This document shows, piece after piece, positions 1 to 5,262 of a DNA stretch of 5,757 nt (position 1 is the first letter of the stretch; each line of letters begins with the position of its first letter). Source of the stretch: an uncultured bacterium (lineage in GTDB: Bacteria; Actinomycetota; Coriobacteriia; Coriobacteriales; Coriobacteriaceae). Below the pieces are notes generated by a model that saw only the letters and a program-made list of their open reading frames with translations, was not told the DNA's origin and searched no databases. The stretch covers positions 1 through 5,757 of the forward strand of contig CAJMRP010000125.1 of the NCBI GenBank assembly GCA_905215765.1, written 5' to 3'. Position numbers and translations under genes: made by a program.

Positions 1-1
1 T

Positions 2-280
2 CGTCGCGGCGCCGGCGAAATCCTACTGACCAGCATGGATCGCGACGGCACCAAGGCTGGCTTTGACCTGGCACTCACCCGTGCCGTGGCGCGCGCGGTG
101 CCGATTCCCGTCATCGCGAGCGGCGGCGTGGGCACGCTCGAGCATTTTGCCGAGGGTGTGATTGAGGGCGAGGCCGATGCCGTGTTGGCGGCGAGCGTCT
201 TTCACTTTGGAACCTTCAGCATTCGCCAGGTGAAGGAGTATATGGCGTCGCAGGGTATTCCCGTGAGATTGGATTTTTAA
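2..280 (+). CDS. hisF: HisF, imidazole glycerol phosphate synthase cyclase subunit (C-terminal part, 5' truncated)
   Basis: Cyclase half of imidazole glycerol phosphate synthase (HisF-HisH), a cytoplasmic enzyme that makes IGP and AICAR from PRFAR in histidine biosynthesis. The frame is open from base 2, so the gene starts outside the window; 92 residues remain of a protein usually about 250 long. Visible are the second half of the (beta/alpha)8 barrel: GAGEILLTSMDRDGT, whose second Asp (codon 44-46) matches the family's catalytic acid, then the phosphate-binding IASGGVG loop and AASVFHFG strand. The Met codon at 35 lies inside the conserved catalytic motif, so it is internal and not a start. 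The TAA stop is followed at once by the ATG of hisI, which implies one transcript and coupled translation. Family assignment is very secure. Confidence 0.96.
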   Translation, partial: RRGAGEILLTSMDRDGTKAGFDLALTRAVARAVPIPVIASGGVGTLEHFAEGVIEGEADAVLAASVFHFGTFSIRQVKEYMASQGIPVRLDF

Positions 281-610
281 ATGGAGCAAGTGACAACTGC
301 GTCCGAGCTCAAATACGACGCCAAGGGGCTGATTCCTTGTGTTGTTCAGCAGTATGACACCGGCGAGGTGCTTATGGTTGCTTGGATGAACGAGGAGTCG
401 GTGGGGCTGACGCTCAAGACCGGTACCACGTGGTTTTGGAGCCGCAGCCGTCAGGAGCTCTGGAATAAGGGCGCGACGAGCGGCAATATGCAGGAGGTCA
501 AGGAACTCTGGGCCGACTGCGATAGCGATACGCTGCTGGTCAAGGTTGACTCTCCGGGCCCGGCTTGCCACACCGGCAACCGTACCTGCTTCTTTAAGAA
601 ACTCGCGTAG
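281..610 (+). CDS. hisI: HisI, phosphoribosyl-AMP cyclohydrolase
   Basis: Opens the purine ring of phosphoribosyl-AMP to give ProFAR, the third step of histidine biosynthesis, in the cytoplasm. The 109-residue length fits the stand-alone PRA-CH family. Hallmarks seen are the WSRSRQELWNKGATSG block (about residues 53-68), the acidic metal site D79-C-D81-S-D83, and the PACHTGNRTCFF end carrying C96 and C103, which with C80 match the family's three zinc-binding cysteines. All expected metal ligands are present, so it should be active. The start codon abuts the hisF stop and has no strong Shine-Dalgarno before it, which favours translational coupling. It is not fused to HisE, unlike the bifunctional HisIE of enterobacteria; hisE follows as a separate gene 45 nt downstream. 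Confidence 0.96.
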   Translation: MEQVTTASELKYDAKGLIPCVVQQYDTGEVLMVAWMNEESVGLTLKTGTTWFWSRSRQELWNKGATSGNMQEVKELWADCDSDTLLVKVDSPGPACHTGNRTCFFKKLA

Positions 611-655
611 GGCGGGCGCTCGATTAGACGCTCGGCCACCAGAAAGGATTGAACT

Positions 656-973
656 ATGGGTGTGCGCACCGCAAACATTCAGGATGGAAATATCGGTGAG
701 ACGCTGACAGGTCTGGCCGAGGTGATTCACGGTCGTCGTGATGCATCGCCGCAGGAGAGCTATACCGCGCGTCTGCTGACCGACGTCGAGGATGAGCTGC
801 TCAAGAAGCTTGCCGAGGAGTCGAGCGAGGTGATCATGGCCTGCAAGGATAACGATCACGATCACATCCGCTACGAGGCCGGCGACCTGGTCTACCACCT
901 GCTCGTAACCCTTGAGCGCTACGGTATCACCCTCGACGAGCTTGCCGGCGAACTCAACGCCCGCCGCCACTAG
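656..973 (+). CDS. hisE: HisE, phosphoribosyl-ATP pyrophosphatase
   Basis: Removes pyrophosphate from phosphoribosyl-ATP to give phosphoribosyl-AMP, the second step of histidine biosynthesis and the one before HisI. The 105-residue all-alpha protein has the MazG-superfamily metal motif: E54-E55-x-x-E58 in KLAEESSEV, followed by E74-x-x-D77 in YEAGDLVYHLLV, typical of HisE. The ATG at 656 is preceded by AGAAAGGA (641-648) at normal spacing, so this start is well supported. It is the last gene of the his cluster seen here; a convergent gene ends 27 nt beyond its TAG stop. A weak 7-bp inverted repeat spans the stop codon and the gap. Identity is secure; the only close alternative would be another small MazG-like NTP-PPase, and the his context argues against that. 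Confidence 0.95.
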   Translation: MGVRTANIQDGNIGETLTGLAEVIHGRRDASPQESYTARLLTDVEDELLKKLAEESSEVIMACKDNDHDHIRYEAGDLVYHLLVTLERYGITLDELAGELNARRH

Positions 974-1001
974 TCATTGGGGACGTTCTTAAACGACTAG
1001 T
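969..1001. repeat. 7-bp inverted repeat between the convergent hisE and PHP genes
   Basis: ACTAGTC (969-975) and GACTAGT (995-1001) are perfect inverted copies around a 19-nt loop. They span the hisE stop and reach the last base of the convergent PHP gene. A hairpin here could act as a weak bidirectional stop signal, but there is no T run on either side. It might also be the remnant of a REP-like intergenic element. Low confidence in any function. Confidence 0.3.
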
Positions 1002-1912
1002 TAGGCGAGGGGTGTGGACTCCCATTCTCCGGTGAGGTGGGGGATGTCGAAGGTTCGATAACCGCAGTCGTAGGCGTGGGCCTGGGCCTCGCGGATGCTC
1101 CAGCAGATATCGCAGGCGCGGTGCGCGTCCGAGCCAAAGGTGATCGGCACTTCGGCATGGGCAAAGCAGCGCAAAAGACCGGTTGCGGGGTAGTAGTCGT
1201 CCAAGCCCTTACGCGGTGCGGCCGTCGAGACCTCAACGCGGCGGCCCGTATCGTGCGCGCACTCGGCCATCTGCTGCCAAAACGGTGCGGGGTCAAAGTC
1301 GGGCGCAAAGCCTTCCTTCGAAAAGCGCATGACCAGGTCGGGGTGAGCCATTACATCAAAGTTGAGCGGGCTCTCGCAGGCGCGGCACCAGTCGTCGACG
1401 TAGCGCTCCCACACGCCGCGTACCCCCAGGTTTTCCCAAACGTGCAGGTTGGTGTCGTCGTCGATCCAACCACAAAGGGAATCGGGTGTATCGGGACGAG
1501 CGACGTTTTCCGTTCCCGCCGTACCCGCGGCGCCGGCCATGATATCGCCTGGGTTGCCAATCCAATGCACACTGCCCAGGCGCACGACGGCGCCCTGGGA
1601 CCAGCGCTCAACCAAAGGCTCGCAGCCCTCGTACCAATCGCATTCAAAGCCATAGATAAGCTCGAGCTCCGACGCGATCTGCGCGGCAAGCTTGCGGGCA
1701 TCCTCAAAAGCCAGACGATGCGCCGGCAGGTCGCCCTCAGTAACCTGCACTTCGCAGTTGGCATCCATGCTGACGGGCAGGGTGAGATGGTCGGTCGAGA
1801 CCATGACGCGGCAGCTGGCCGCAGCAGCGGCGCGAACGTTGTCCTCAAACGAGGCATGACCGTCCGAGAACGAGGTGTGGGTGTGGCAATCGACCAGCGG
1901 GCAAGCAGGCAT
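1001..1912 (-). CDS. PHP-domain phosphoesterase, probable histidinol-phosphatase (HisK/HisJ type)
   Basis: A 303-residue cytoplasmic metal-dependent phosphoesterase of the PHP family. Motifs in order: H10-T-H12 in DCHTHTSFSDGH, STD41H42, the GFE90 segment, GSVH116WI, MAH190PD, VE227VST, and SD262AH264 near the end. Together these supply the usual His/Asp/Glu set of the PHP metal centre. Length and motif order match PHP histidinol-phosphatases, which convert histidinol phosphate to histidinol, the penultimate step of histidine synthesis. The convergent neighbour is the his operon, which supports that role, but the specific substrate is inferred; another PHP phosphoesterase is possible. The start is backed by AAAGGAG (minus strand, 1917-1923) five bases before the ATG. 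A TACAAT -10-like box lies at 1945-1950 (minus) without a clear -35. The gene is transcribed towards hisE. Confidence 0.85.
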   Translation of the reverse strand: MPACPLVDCHTHTSFSDGHASFEDNVRAAAAASCRVMVSTDHLTLPVSMDANCEVQVTEGDLPAHRLAFEDARKLAAQIASELELIYGFECDWYEGCEPLVERWSQGAVVRLGSVHWIGNPGDIMAGAAGTAGTENVARPDTPDSLCGWIDDDTNLHVWENLGVRGVWERYVDDWCRACESPLNFDVMAHPDLVMRFSKEGFAPDFDPAPFWQQMAECAHDTGRRVEVSTAAPRKGLDDYYPATGLLRCFAHAEVPITFGSDAHRACDICWSIREAQAHAYDCGYRTFDIPHLTGEWESTPLA

Positions 1913-2042
1913 GGCGGCTCCTTTGCGTCAAGCGAATCCGCTTCATTGTAATGGCGCAGCTCTCAACACGCCGGACACGCCGGGGGTCGAAATCGATTGG
2001 AAAGGCTGCGCGACGCGCGGTGCGGCCTCGCTTGCGCTCTCA

Positions 2043-2107
2043 AAACGTGTACATCAGCCTCCAAAAGCTGCAAAAAATGACATGTTTGGAGGCTGACGTA
2101 CATGTTT
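2043..2107. repeat. Long near-perfect inverted repeat (23-nt arms, 19-nt loop)
   Basis: Arms at 2043-2065 and 2085-2107 pair over 23 positions with 21 Watson-Crick pairs, one G-T pair (47/2103) and one A-C mismatch (2053/2097). The core is CAGCCTCCAAA against TTTGGAGGCTG, with a loop rich in A. The 10-mer ACATGTTTGG also occurs twice as a direct repeat, at 2080-2089 and 2100-2109, exactly 20 nt apart. No T run follows on either strand, so it is not a normal intrinsic terminator. Its place between divergent genes suits an operator or structured leader; alternatively it is a REP or MITE-like intergenic palindrome. Function unknown. Confidence 0.75.
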
Positions 2108-2227
2108 GGCTGAGGCGGTGGAGTGTCGGTTTCTTGCGGACAGGGAAAATCGCGCTCATCGCGCTCCGCCACATCCACGCCGCCCGCGATGTGTTAGCGT
2201 TTGGGTGAACAAAACGAGCCCGTGCGG

Positions 2228-2234
2228 AAAGGAG
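2228..2234 (+). promoter_or_regulatory. Ribosome binding site that fixes the larC start
   Basis: AAAGGAG lies nine bases before the ATG at 2244. The same frame is open further upstream to a TTG at 2106, but residues translated from that part have no resemblance to the LarC family and no Shine-Dalgarno, so 2244 is the better start. Confidence 0.75.
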
Positions 2235-2243
2235 CCGGACCGT

Positions 2244-2729
2244 ATGCCATGCGATAGCAAATCTCCGCTGTCCCGCGAGACCGATGCGCCCGAGACCATC
2301 GTCAAACTGGAATGCGATATCGACGACGCGTCGCCCGAGGTGCTCGCCTACGCCGCCGACCGCCTGCGCGAGGCCGGTGCGCGCGAGGTGCATTGGCTAC
2401 CCCTCTATTGCAAGAAGGGCCGTCCCGGCTGGCAGCTGCAGGTAATCTGCACCCACGAGGATATCGAGCGCCTGCAGACGATTATCTTTTTGGAAACCAC
2501 GACCAATGGCATCCGCCGCCAGGTTATGGAGCGCGTCTGCCTGCCACGCCGCTTTGAGCAGGTGACGACGCCATGGGGCGAGGTGTCCGTCAAGGTGGCC
2601 ACCCTGCCCGACGGCAGCGAGCGTGCAGCGCCCGAGTACGAGGACTGCGCCCGCCTTGCCCGCGAGCACGGTGTGCCGCTCCAGCGCGTGATGCAGGCGG
2701 CACAAGCCGCGGCACTGCGATTTGAGTAA
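2244..2729 (+). CDS. Stand-alone LarC2-type protein (nickel-pincer cofactor, C-terminal LarC domain)
   Basis: A 161-residue protein matching the C-terminal half of LarC (DUF111), the CTP-dependent enzyme that inserts nickel into the pincer cofactor of lactate racemase and related enzymes. Seen motifs are the acidic LECDIDDASPEVL segment near residue 23, LPLYCKKGRPGWQLQVIC, the ETTTNGIRR block, and APEYEDCARLAREHGVPL near the end. Full LarC is about 400 residues; the N-terminal LarC1 part is absent. No LarC1-like sequence precedes it in any frame within the 331-nt gap, so this is not simply a LarC1/LarC2 frameshift arrangement of the kind known in Lactobacillus. Whether LarC1 lies elsewhere or this is an independent family member cannot be told. 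It opens a cluster with yfcE (60-nt gap) and mazG. Family call secure, cofactor role inferred. Confidence 0.82.
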   Translation: MPCDSKSPLSRETDAPETIVKLECDIDDASPEVLAYAADRLREAGAREVHWLPLYCKKGRPGWQLQVICTHEDIERLQTIIFLETTTNGIRRQVMERVCLPRRFEQVTTPWGEVSVKVATLPDGSERAAPEYEDCARLAREHGVPLQRVMQAAQAAALRFE

Positions 2730-2789
2730 CGCGGCCGGTGGCGACATCCTGCGCCCAGCCATATCAACCCCATTCGAAAGGATCTCCCC

Positions 2790-3338
2790 ATGAAATACCT
2801 CATCGCCTCCGACATCCATGGCTCGGCATATTGGACCGAGCGCCTGGTCGCCGCCATCGAGTCCGAGGAGCCCGACCGCATCGTCCTGCTGGGCGACCTG
2901 CTCTACCACGGTCCGCGCAACGACCTGCCGCGCGATTACGCCCCCAAGCGCGTAATCCCGCTGCTCAACGCCCTGGCTGACCGCATCATCGCGGTGCGCG
3001 GCAACTGCGACGCCGAGGTCGACCAGATGGTGCTCGACTTCCCTGTCATGGCCGACTACGCCACGCTGTTCGACGAGAGCGGCCGCGAGCTGTTCCTGAC
3101 GCACGGCCACGTTTTTGGCGCCGGTATGCACAACAGCGTCGACCACGCGCCCGCGCTGCCCGAGGGCTCCGCGCTCGTCTACGGTCACACGCACATCAAG
3201 GTCAACGAAGCGAGCGAGGAGCATCCTGGTCTGTGGCTCTTCAACCCCGGCAGCGTGAGCATCCCCAAGGACGGTACGCACAGCTACGGCATCTACGAGG
3301 GCGGCGCGTTCCGCCACGTGATCATGGAGGAGGACTAG
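2790..3338 (+). CDS. yfcE: YfcE/MJ0936-type metallophosphoesterase
   Basis: A 182-residue cytoplasmic calcineurin-like phosphodiesterase, the same size as E. coli YfcE. Two-metal ligands appear in canonical order: D8-x-H10 in SDIHGS, D36 in LLGDLLYHGPRN, N72 in GNCD, H105/H107 in THGH, and H133/H135 in YGHTH, followed by FNPGS (about 151-155). Family members hydrolyse phosphodiesters such as bis-pNPP in vitro; the natural substrate is unknown and the sequence does not reveal it. GAAAGGA (2776-2782) sits seven bases before the ATG. The gene follows larC by 60 nt and its stop lies only two bases before the mazG start; the mazG Shine-Dalgarno is inside its last codons, so the two are almost certainly co-transcribed and translationally coupled. 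Confidence 0.92.
   Translation: MKYLIASDIHGSAYWTERLVAAIESEEPDRIVLLGDLLYHGPRNDLPRDYAPKRVIPLLNALADRIIAVRGNCDAEVDQMVLDFPVMADYATLFDESGRELFLTHGHVFGAGMHNSVDHAPALPEGSALVYGHTHIKVNEASEEHPGLWLFNPGSVSIPKDGTHSYGIYEGGAFRHVIMEED
3326..3334 (+). promoter_or_regulatory. Ribosome binding site of mazG, inside the end of yfcE
   Basis: GGAGGAGGA encodes the final Glu-Glu-Asp codons of the metallophosphoesterase and sits six bases before the ATG at 3341. It selects this start over the in-frame ATG at 3353 and over the open frame that extends back into yfcE. Confidence 0.8.
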
Positions 3339-3340
3339 CC

Positions 3341-4201
3341 ATGGCCGAGCATATGGCTCAGCAAAATGCCGAGGGTTCGCGTGACCTGTCCACGCTGGTA
3401 GATGCATCGGCCGAGCTGCAGCATCTGGTGCAGACCATCTGGCGCCTGCGTCAGCCCGACGGCTGCCCGTGGGACCGCGAGCAGACGCACCGCAGCATTG
3501 GCAAGAACATGATCGAGGAGGCCTACGAGGCGCTCGACTGCATCGAGGCCGACGACGCGGCGCACCTGCGCGAGGAGCTGGGCGACGTGCTCATGCAGGT
3601 AGTGTTGCATGCGCAGATCGCGGCGGACGCCGGCGAGTTTACGCTGGCCGACGTGGCGCACGATATCGACGCCAAGCTCATTCGCCGTCATCCGCACGTG
3701 TTTGGCGATGCGGATGCCGACAGCTCTGACGAGGTGCTCAAGATTTGGGACGAGGTCAAGCTTGCCGAGAAGGCCGCCAAGGACAAGGCCGTGGCGGCAG
3801 GCGAGGCCGCGCCCGAGGGACTGCTCGACGGCGTGCCCACGCACCTGCCGGCGCTGATGCAAGCGCAAAAGGTGTCGCGCAAGGCAGCTGCCGTGGGCTT
3901 TGAGTGGGAGACGGTCCAGGACGTGTGGGACGAGGTCGCCGAGGAACGTGCCGAGTTTGAGGCCGAGGCCCCTGGCTCGCCCGAGCGCGAGATGGAGTTT
4001 GGTGACCTACTCTTTGCCCTTGTCAACGTTGCGCGCAAAGAGGGGATTGACGCCGAGAGCGCCCTGCGTGCCAGCACGGCCAAGTTCCGTCGCCGTTGGG
4101 CTGCAATGGAGCAGATGGCGGCCGATGCCCATGTTGATCTTGCCGAGCTTTCGACCCATGGCCTCAACGACCTGTGGGACGCAGCAAAGGCAGGGGAGTA
4201 A
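3341..4201 (+). CDS. mazG: MazG, nucleoside triphosphate pyrophosphohydrolase
   Basis: A 286-residue two-domain MazG that hydrolyses (d)NTPs to NMPs and pyrophosphate, a house-cleaning enzyme which in E. coli also influences ppGpp and MazF-related survival. Domain 1 shows GCPWDREQTH (41-50), E59-E60-x-x-E63 and E79-x-x-D82 in EELGDVLMQVVLHAQIA, then RRHPHVFGD (115-123). A linker rich in Ala and Glu follows. Domain 2 repeats the plan with KAAAVGFEWE (181-190), the EVAEERAEFEAE helix (about 198-209), EFGDLLFALVNVARKEGID (219-237), and the typical KFRRRW end. Both metal motifs look intact. The start at 3341 is chosen for its strong Shine-Dalgarno. It is the last gene of the cluster and is followed by a strong terminator, so it is transcribed from upstream, probably from before larC. 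Confidence 0.95.
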   Translation: MAEHMAQQNAEGSRDLSTLVDASAELQHLVQTIWRLRQPDGCPWDREQTHRSIGKNMIEEAYEALDCIEADDAAHLREELGDVLMQVVLHAQIAADAGEFTLADVAHDIDAKLIRRHPHVFGDADADSSDEVLKIWDEVKLAEKAAKDKAVAAGEAAPEGLLDGVPTHLPALMQAQKVSRKAAAVGFEWETVQDVWDEVAEERAEFEAEAPGSPEREMEFGDLLFALVNVARKEGIDAESALRASTAKFRRRWAAMEQMAADAHVDLAELSTHGLNDLWDAAKAGE

Positions 4202-4208
4202 TACCGCG

Positions 4209-4250
4209 GGGGCGATGGGACGGACTTGTCCCATCGCCCCATTATTTTTT
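4209..4250 (+). terminator. Rho-independent terminator after mazG
   Basis: A perfect 13-bp stem, GGGGCGATGGGAC (4209-4221) with GTCCCATCGCCCC (4228-4240), closes a six-base loop. ATTATTTTTT (4241-4250) follows directly. It begins seven bases after the mazG stop and ends the larC-yfcE-mazG unit. The A run after it could allow partial function on the other strand. Confidence 0.95.
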
Positions 4251-4258
4251 AAAAAAGA

Positions 4259-4288
4259 TTGTATCCCTTGGCTAACTTAGGGCATAAT
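4259..4288 (+). promoter_or_regulatory. Candidate promoter of eno
   Basis: CATAAT (4283-4288) matches the -10 consensus at five of six positions. TTGTAT (4259-4264) could be a poor -35 box at 18-nt spacing. It lies just after the mazG terminator and about 100 nt before the eno start, where a promoter is needed. The weak -35 makes the exact call uncertain. Confidence 0.5.
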
Positions 4289-4314
4289 GCAAAAAGTGCG
4301 ACATGGCTAACTTA
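4269..4314. repeat. 11-nt direct repeat flanking the eno -10 region
   Basis: TGGCTAACTTA occurs at 4269-4279 and again at 4304-4314, 35 nt apart. The first copy lies in the presumed spacer and the second just after the presumed transcription start. This spacing suits binding sites for a regulator. The motif has weak likeness to a half of the DtxR-type metal-regulator box when read on the minus strand (GTTAGCC), which is only a suggestion. Confidence 0.5.
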
Positions 4315-4321
4315 CGGAGAC

Positions 4322-4334
4322 GCACCGACGGTGC
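4322..4334. repeat. Short palindrome in the eno leader
   Basis: GCACCG (4322-4327) and CGGTGC (4329-4334) are inverted copies around a single base. It could be a small operator or chance in GC-rich DNA; no function can be assigned. Confidence 0.25.
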
Positions 4335-4387
4335 ACGGTCAGCCGGTCGCTTGCATCCACTACGTTTCCAAGTGAGAGGGAGACAAC

Positions 4388-4885
4388 ATGAGCGATATTT
4401 TGGACGTCTACGGTCGCGAGGTGCTCGACAGCCGCGGCAATCCCACCGTCGAGGTCGAGGTCGTGCTCGAGGACGGCAGCTTTGGCCGCGCAATAGTGCC
4501 TTCGGGTGCTTCGACCGGTGCCTTTGAGGCCTGCGAGCTGCGCGATGGCGACAAGGGCCGCTACCTGGGCAAGGGCGTTTCGCAGGCCGTCGAGCATGTC
4601 AACAACGAGTGCGCTAACGCCGTCGTGGGCCTCGACGCCTTCGACCAGCGCGCCGTCACCAAGCAGGGAAACAAGACCGTCATGCTCCCCGACTCCCACC
4701 GGATCTGGGCCTACGTCGGCGCCTCCTACCAGTGGAACGAACACCTCCGGCTGGACGTCGGCTGGAACCATATCTTCTTCCACAGAAGCCACGCCATCCA
4801 GAAGCTCTCCGAGACCCAGTACATCAAGGGAACCTACCGGGGATACACGGATCTCCTCTCCCTGGGCCTCAAATACGAGTTCTAA
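4388..4885 (+). CDS. eno: Chimeric reading frame: enolase residues 1-90 joined to a FadL-type barrel C-terminus
   Basis: The first 90 residues are the N-terminal domain of enolase (2-phosphoglycerate to phosphoenolpyruvate, glycolysis): YGREVLDSRGNPTVEVEV, the mobile SGASTGAFEA loop and ELRDGDKGRYLGKGVSQAV are unmistakable. GAGGGAG (4376-4382) five bases before the ATG supports the start. A normal enolase is about 430 residues, and its next expected segment (the GTPNK...GANAILGVS region and the whole catalytic barrel) is missing. From residue 91 the frame instead reads as an outer-membrane barrel end and stops after 165 codons. All six Arg codons before the break are CGC, while none of the four after it is, and GGA glycine codons occur only after it. 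As a protein this cannot be a working enolase. The best explanation is an artificial or very recent join, not a true fusion gene. Confidence 0.85.
   Translation: MSDILDVYGREVLDSRGNPTVEVEVVLEDGSFGRAIVPSGASTGAFEACELRDGDKGRYLGKGVSQAVEHVNNECANAVVGLDAFDQRAVTKQGNKTVMLPDSHRIWAYVGASYQWNEHLRLDVGWNHIFFHRSHAIQKLSETQYIKGTYRGYTDLLSLGLKYEF
4658..4885 (+). other. C-terminal fragment of an OmpP1/FadL-family outer-membrane protein (foreign segment)
   Basis: These 75 residues match the end of OmpP1/FadL transporters, which carry long-chain fatty acids and other hydrophobic compounds across Gram-negative outer membranes. Seen are LPDSHRIWAYVGASYQW, alternating strand sequence LRLDVGWNHIFFH, the insert GTYRGYTDLLSLGLKYEF, and a C-terminal aromatic Phe typical of the BAM-recognised last strand. 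The family is about 400-450 residues, so only the last two or three strands are here and the start is missing. The in-frame continuation from enolase is probably coincidence. Arginine codons are CGG or AGA, unlike the rest of the upstream DNA. The source is a bacterium with an outer membrane; I cannot name it. Confidence 0.8.
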
Positions 4886-4896
4886 CATCCCAGCGC

Positions 4897-4933
4897 CCCT
4901 GATGTGCGGGGTCCACGCCACGCACATCAAGGG
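4897..4933 (+). terminator. Hairpin 11 nt after the barrel gene, possible terminator
   Basis: CCCTGATGTGCG (4897-4908) pairs with CGCACATCAAGGG (4921-4933) over 12 base pairs with one bulged A, around a 12-nt loop. It follows the stop of the FadL-type fragment closely. Only TT follows, so if it terminates transcription it does so without a proper T run, perhaps together with the next hairpin. Confidence 0.55.
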
Positions 4934-4946
4934 TTCCCACGGAACT

Positions 4947-4993
4947 CCACGGGGGGCAGACACCATGCCTTCCCCCGTTGGGATTTAAAATCT
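4947..4993 (+). terminator. Second GC-rich hairpin with AT-rich tail
   Basis: CCACGGGGG (4947-4955) pairs with CCCCCGTTGG (4972-4981) with one bulged T, followed by GATTTAAAATCT. Outer pairs TCCCACGG/CCGTTGGGA (4935-4942 with 4975-4983) form an alternative version. With the preceding hairpin it probably marks the end of the barrel gene's transcript. Confidence 0.5.
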
Positions 4994-5086
4994 ATAACTC
5001 CATAGATATAAAGATATTACAATAACAATAGGACGACACCCCCTGCGCCTTCGAAGGCAAAGGGCCTCCACCACCCAGGCCGACTT

Positions 5087-5262
5087 TGCAGGAACAGTAT
5101 GCCAGGGAGGCGGCCGGGCATTTGGCAACAGAGCATACCGGGAAGGCAGGGGAACTCCGGTATGGAGTATGGGCGGCAGAGCAAGCCAGGAAGGCGGCCG
5201 GACTCCGGTTATGGAGTGGGCGTGCCGGGTATTTGGCAGAAGAGCAGGCAAAGGAGGCGGGT
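5087..5262. repeat. Degenerate interspersed/tandem repeats with 21-nt phasing
   Basis: Related blocks recur at multiples of 21 nt. GCCAGGGAGGCGGCCGG at 5101 recurs as GCCAGGAAGGCGGCCGG at 5185 (84 nt on), and a weaker copy, GCAAAGGAGGCGG, starts at 5248 (63 nt on). The hairpin-like ACTCCGGTATGGAGT (5154-5168) recurs as ACTCCGGTTATGGAGT (5202-5217). CATTTGGCAACAGAGCA (about 5119-5135) recurs as TATTTGGCAGAAGAGCA (about 5230-5246). On the + strand this phasing produces a repeated EQ-A-[RK]-[EK]-A pattern, but no start, Shine-Dalgarno or known family supports a gene. Most likely a minisatellite-like or REP-like intergenic element. Confidence 0.6.

Larger units (their letters stand above)
1913..2243. 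other. 331-nt divergent intergenic region between the PHP gene and larC
   Basis: No protein-like reading frame is apparent here. The region separates two divergently transcribed genes and should hold both promoters. It contains the PHP ribosome binding site, a TACAAT box for the minus strand (1945-1950), a large inverted repeat (2043-2107) and the larC ribosome binding site (2228-2234). I could not identify a convincing -35/-10 pair for larC. Frames in this stretch run through without family resemblance and look like chance openings in GC-rich DNA. Confidence 0.6.

Noticed and set aside
23..970. Minus-strand open frame of 315 codons across hisF, hisI and hisE
   Set aside because: It is antisense to three clearly recognised his genes and has no family resemblance. 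Long antisense frames are common opposite GC-rich genes.
1037..1951. Plus-strand open frame of 304 codons opposite the PHP gene
   Set aside because: It is the mirror of the PHP gene, which has full catalytic motifs and a good ribosome binding site; the plus frame has neither.
2106..2243. N-terminal extension of the LarC2 protein from a TTG start
   Set aside because: The extra residues look unlike any LarC part and begin in the inverted repeat. The ATG at 2244 has a clear AAAGGAG at good spacing.
2397..3407. Minus-strand open frame of 336 codons opposite larC and yfcE
   Set aside because: It runs antisense to two family-assigned genes with intact motifs and has no supported start.
4260..4387. 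Riboswitch or structured leader before eno
   Set aside because: Only a short palindrome and a direct repeat are visible; no known riboswitch core could be recognised.
4388..4885. A genuine new enolase-barrel fusion protein
   Set aside because: The enolase catalytic barrel is missing, the codon usage changes at the joint, and the two parts belong to different cell-envelope types. An artificial join is far simpler.
5087..5262. CRISPR array
   Set aside because: The repeats are degenerate, of unequal spacing and only two or three copies, with spacers that are themselves related to each other.
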